Assembly (NCBI GenBank): GCA_022496185.1
Contig: WTXG01000195.1
Location: forward strand, 1 to 64,000
DNA: 64,000 nucleotides
Reading direction: 5' to 3'
Source: Multifurca ochricompacta
Taxonomy: Eukaryota > Basidiomycota > Agaricomycetes > Russulales > Russulaceae
Shown: piece after piece, positions 62,252-64,000 of the stretch
Layout: each line of letters begins with the position of its first letter
Numbering within the stretch: position 1 is the first letter of the stretch
The notes under the pieces: generated by a model
The model's input: the letters and a program-made list of their open reading frames with translations, nothing else
Told to the model about the DNA's origin: nothing
The model's database searches: none
Position numbers and translations under genes: made by a program

Positions 62252-64000
62252 CTACGTCGCATCGACAACATCGTTGAAAACGTCTCTCAGGATTGGCCGA
62301 CCTCGTAGAAGTCCGGTATCGGGACTCATTTGTAGTCTTTTCAGATTTCTCGCATCGTGGGGACTTTGCTCCAAGTCATGTTTTTCGGGCTTCAGATTCG
62401 CGGCGCATTCCTCATTCACGCGCCTGTTCGGAGCGTCGTTGGGAGGGAAGAGCACCTTTGTATGTGCTTCACGAGCGCTTCTTGGAAGTTGTAGTAACCA
62501 GCCTTCCCGCTCCACGAGCTGGAAGAAAGATTCGAGTAGTGGAGTACGCGCGAGGGTTGTGCGCGAACCAAAGATGACTAGCTTTGAGCGAGCCCTAGTG
62601 AAAGCGACATTCATGCGCCGCCAGTCCTTTACAAGATCGCCAGTCTGCAAGTACGGGTCAGCGCACCGGGCACCTTCCAATAGGTGTGCAAAAGACGTAC
62701 GACCCCTTTGTCATTTGAGCGCACCATAGATATGATAATGCAATCCTTGTCTCTCCCCTGGCTACGGTCAGCTGTGAGGATCTCGACATCTGGATAACCG
62801 CTCAGAAAATGCGAGAGCAGCTTAATCTGTTGTCGGTATAACGTAACTATCGCGATCTGTTCAGCGCGAATTCCGCTACGGAGTAAACATTCTGTGAATT
62901 GATGGACGAGCATGGCTTCAGTCACGTTTTGTACAAGGTCGCCCACGTGTGACTCCGTCGCAGGGACTTGGTCCGTGTCTACGAAGATTGCTTTTCGGCT
63001 AGGCGTATGAGTCAGATAAGGCAATGGTCCCCCCTTTGAGCAGATGTATTACCTTGGATTCAGTAATTCCTTTATCCAGCACGGATCGCCACAGCGTAGA
63101 GCCAATGGGTGTATTCGCTGTATGAACCTAATGTCGGGCAAAATCAGGCTCTGATTCGCAACCTTCTGGTTTCCGCAACTTAAACGATCGTTGTAGATAA
63201 GCTTGTTCGAGAGGAGCATGATATCTGCGTTCATGCGATATTGCTGTGTGAGCTCGACAACGGCATGTGGATGCGCATTCGAGAGCCGACGGAATAGAGA
63301 AACATCCAGACCACCTTTTTGCGCCTCGCGGTTACGTACCTGTAAGCACGCCTTCGTCAAGCGCAAGATATTATCGTATGGGATTGGGTCCTACCAGCGG
63401 GGGAAGTTGATAATGATCGCCGACGAGTACGAATTTCTTGGCAAAACGCAGGGGGCCGAGACAAGTTGGCAAAGTGATTTGAGAGGCTTCATCTACGATA
63501 CAATAATCGAATTCCCGGCGTAGAAATAGCTCACTTTAATTCGTTAGCATGGGCCACTGGAAAATGGCTTTGCACGCACTGGTCAATGGAAAGTGCAGTT
63601 GTTGCAACGACCCGTGGCGCCATGAATTGTCGCTCGAAATCTTCGATTGTAGTTGGTTTCCTACAGGCCGAGAGGTGGTGGCGTCTCGAACCGGGATGTA
63701 CCTGCAATAACCGTGCTCCCGTTCGATATTTTTTAATAACAAATATCAAAAAATCAAATCTTGCCTTATCCACATTTCCAAGTCGCAATATCCCAAAGTC
63801 TACGCCATCGAGCTTTGAGAGGATGGTATCAACGGCAGAGTGCGTATACGCTGAAAGCAAGACGGTCTTGCCCATCTCAACCAACATGCGGATCAGGTGT
63901 GCTACGACTGTGGTCTTTCCCGTACCAGGCATTCCTAGGATCAATGTGTAATGACAAGAACGGAGCACTTTCTCTATGGCTAGGACTTGGTGGGCGTTCA
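62252..64000 (-). CDS. DNA2: DNA replication helicase/nuclease DNA2, helicase end
   Basis: Partial; the N-terminal nuclease half lies beyond 64000. Exons: 64000-63765, 63701-63580, 63533-63395, 63339-63053, 62998-62704 and 62644-62252. SF1B motifs in order: Walker [18 protein letters not shown], Ia [11 protein letters not shown], Walker [60 protein letters not shown] and [21 protein letters not shown]. It processes Okazaki-fragment flaps and resects DNA ends. The first intron seen (63764-63702) begins with GC rather than GT. The C-terminal tail after motif VI is about 110 residues. Confidence 0.92.

Noticed and set aside
1..64000. tRNA or rRNA genes
   Set aside because: No cloverleaf with A and B boxes or rRNA-like block was noticed; the initiator-tRNA complement at the copia primer sites is only 11 bases.

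Overview
The window looks like a repeat-rich chromosome segment of a filamentous basidiomycete, most likely an Agaricomycete. Genes on the right carry several 46-63 bp introns, and the left 55 kb is a nest of retrotransposons and DNA transposons. Species cannot be told from the sequence alone.

Layout: (1) 1-55 kb, transposon nest. At least six copies or fragments of one Ty3/gypsy chromodomain family (gypsy-1 to gypsy-6, LTR about 570-594 bp, ends TGTTA...TAACA) are interleaved with four Ty1/copia copies: copia-A and copia-B are one family, copia-C and copia-D another. Gypsy-3 (10165-17585) is complete, has a TCTGA target duplication and sits inside the 5' LTR of copia-C. Gypsy-4 (23189-30693) has two 592-bp LTRs. 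Two Tc1/mariner-type elements (20085-21693 and 46433-48025) are near-perfect palindromes inside copia-C and copia-D. A hAT-like non-autonomous element with an 8-bp duplication (50360-51811) splits gypsy-6. A 1.15-kb TIR element (7263-8415) splits a gypsy LTR. A hairpin-bearing repeat family (R), a minus-strand copia LTR and a gag fragment of a second gypsy family fill 36.9-40.4 kb. (2) 55.6-64 kb, gene-dense host DNA: a membrane-anchored copper-radical (glyoxal) oxidase (-), a mitochondrial class-I release factor (-), a NEDD8-activating enzyme regulatory subunit (+) and the helicase end of DNA2 (-, running off the window). Intron-exon structures were worked out by hand from splice sites and reading-frame continuity.

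The most unusual feature is in the gypsy family. Downstream of the integrase chromodomain each element carries extra 3' coding sequence: a conserved protein of about 250 residues that I do not recognise, with a coiled-coil tail, then a conserved in-frame UGA followed by C, then an array of zinc knuckles in the same frame. The same family seems to self-prime reverse transcription in the Tf1 manner: 11 bases next to the 5' LTR are complementary to 11 bases about 30 nt downstream of the LTR TATA box. The copia elements instead carry a primer site complementary to the anticodon arm of initiator tRNA-Met. The two gypsy-4 LTRs differ, as far as I can see, only by transitions at CpG sites, which points to cytosine methylation followed by deamination as the main inactivating force. 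Most frame breaks I examined in these elements are CGA-to-TGA or TGG-to-TGA changes.
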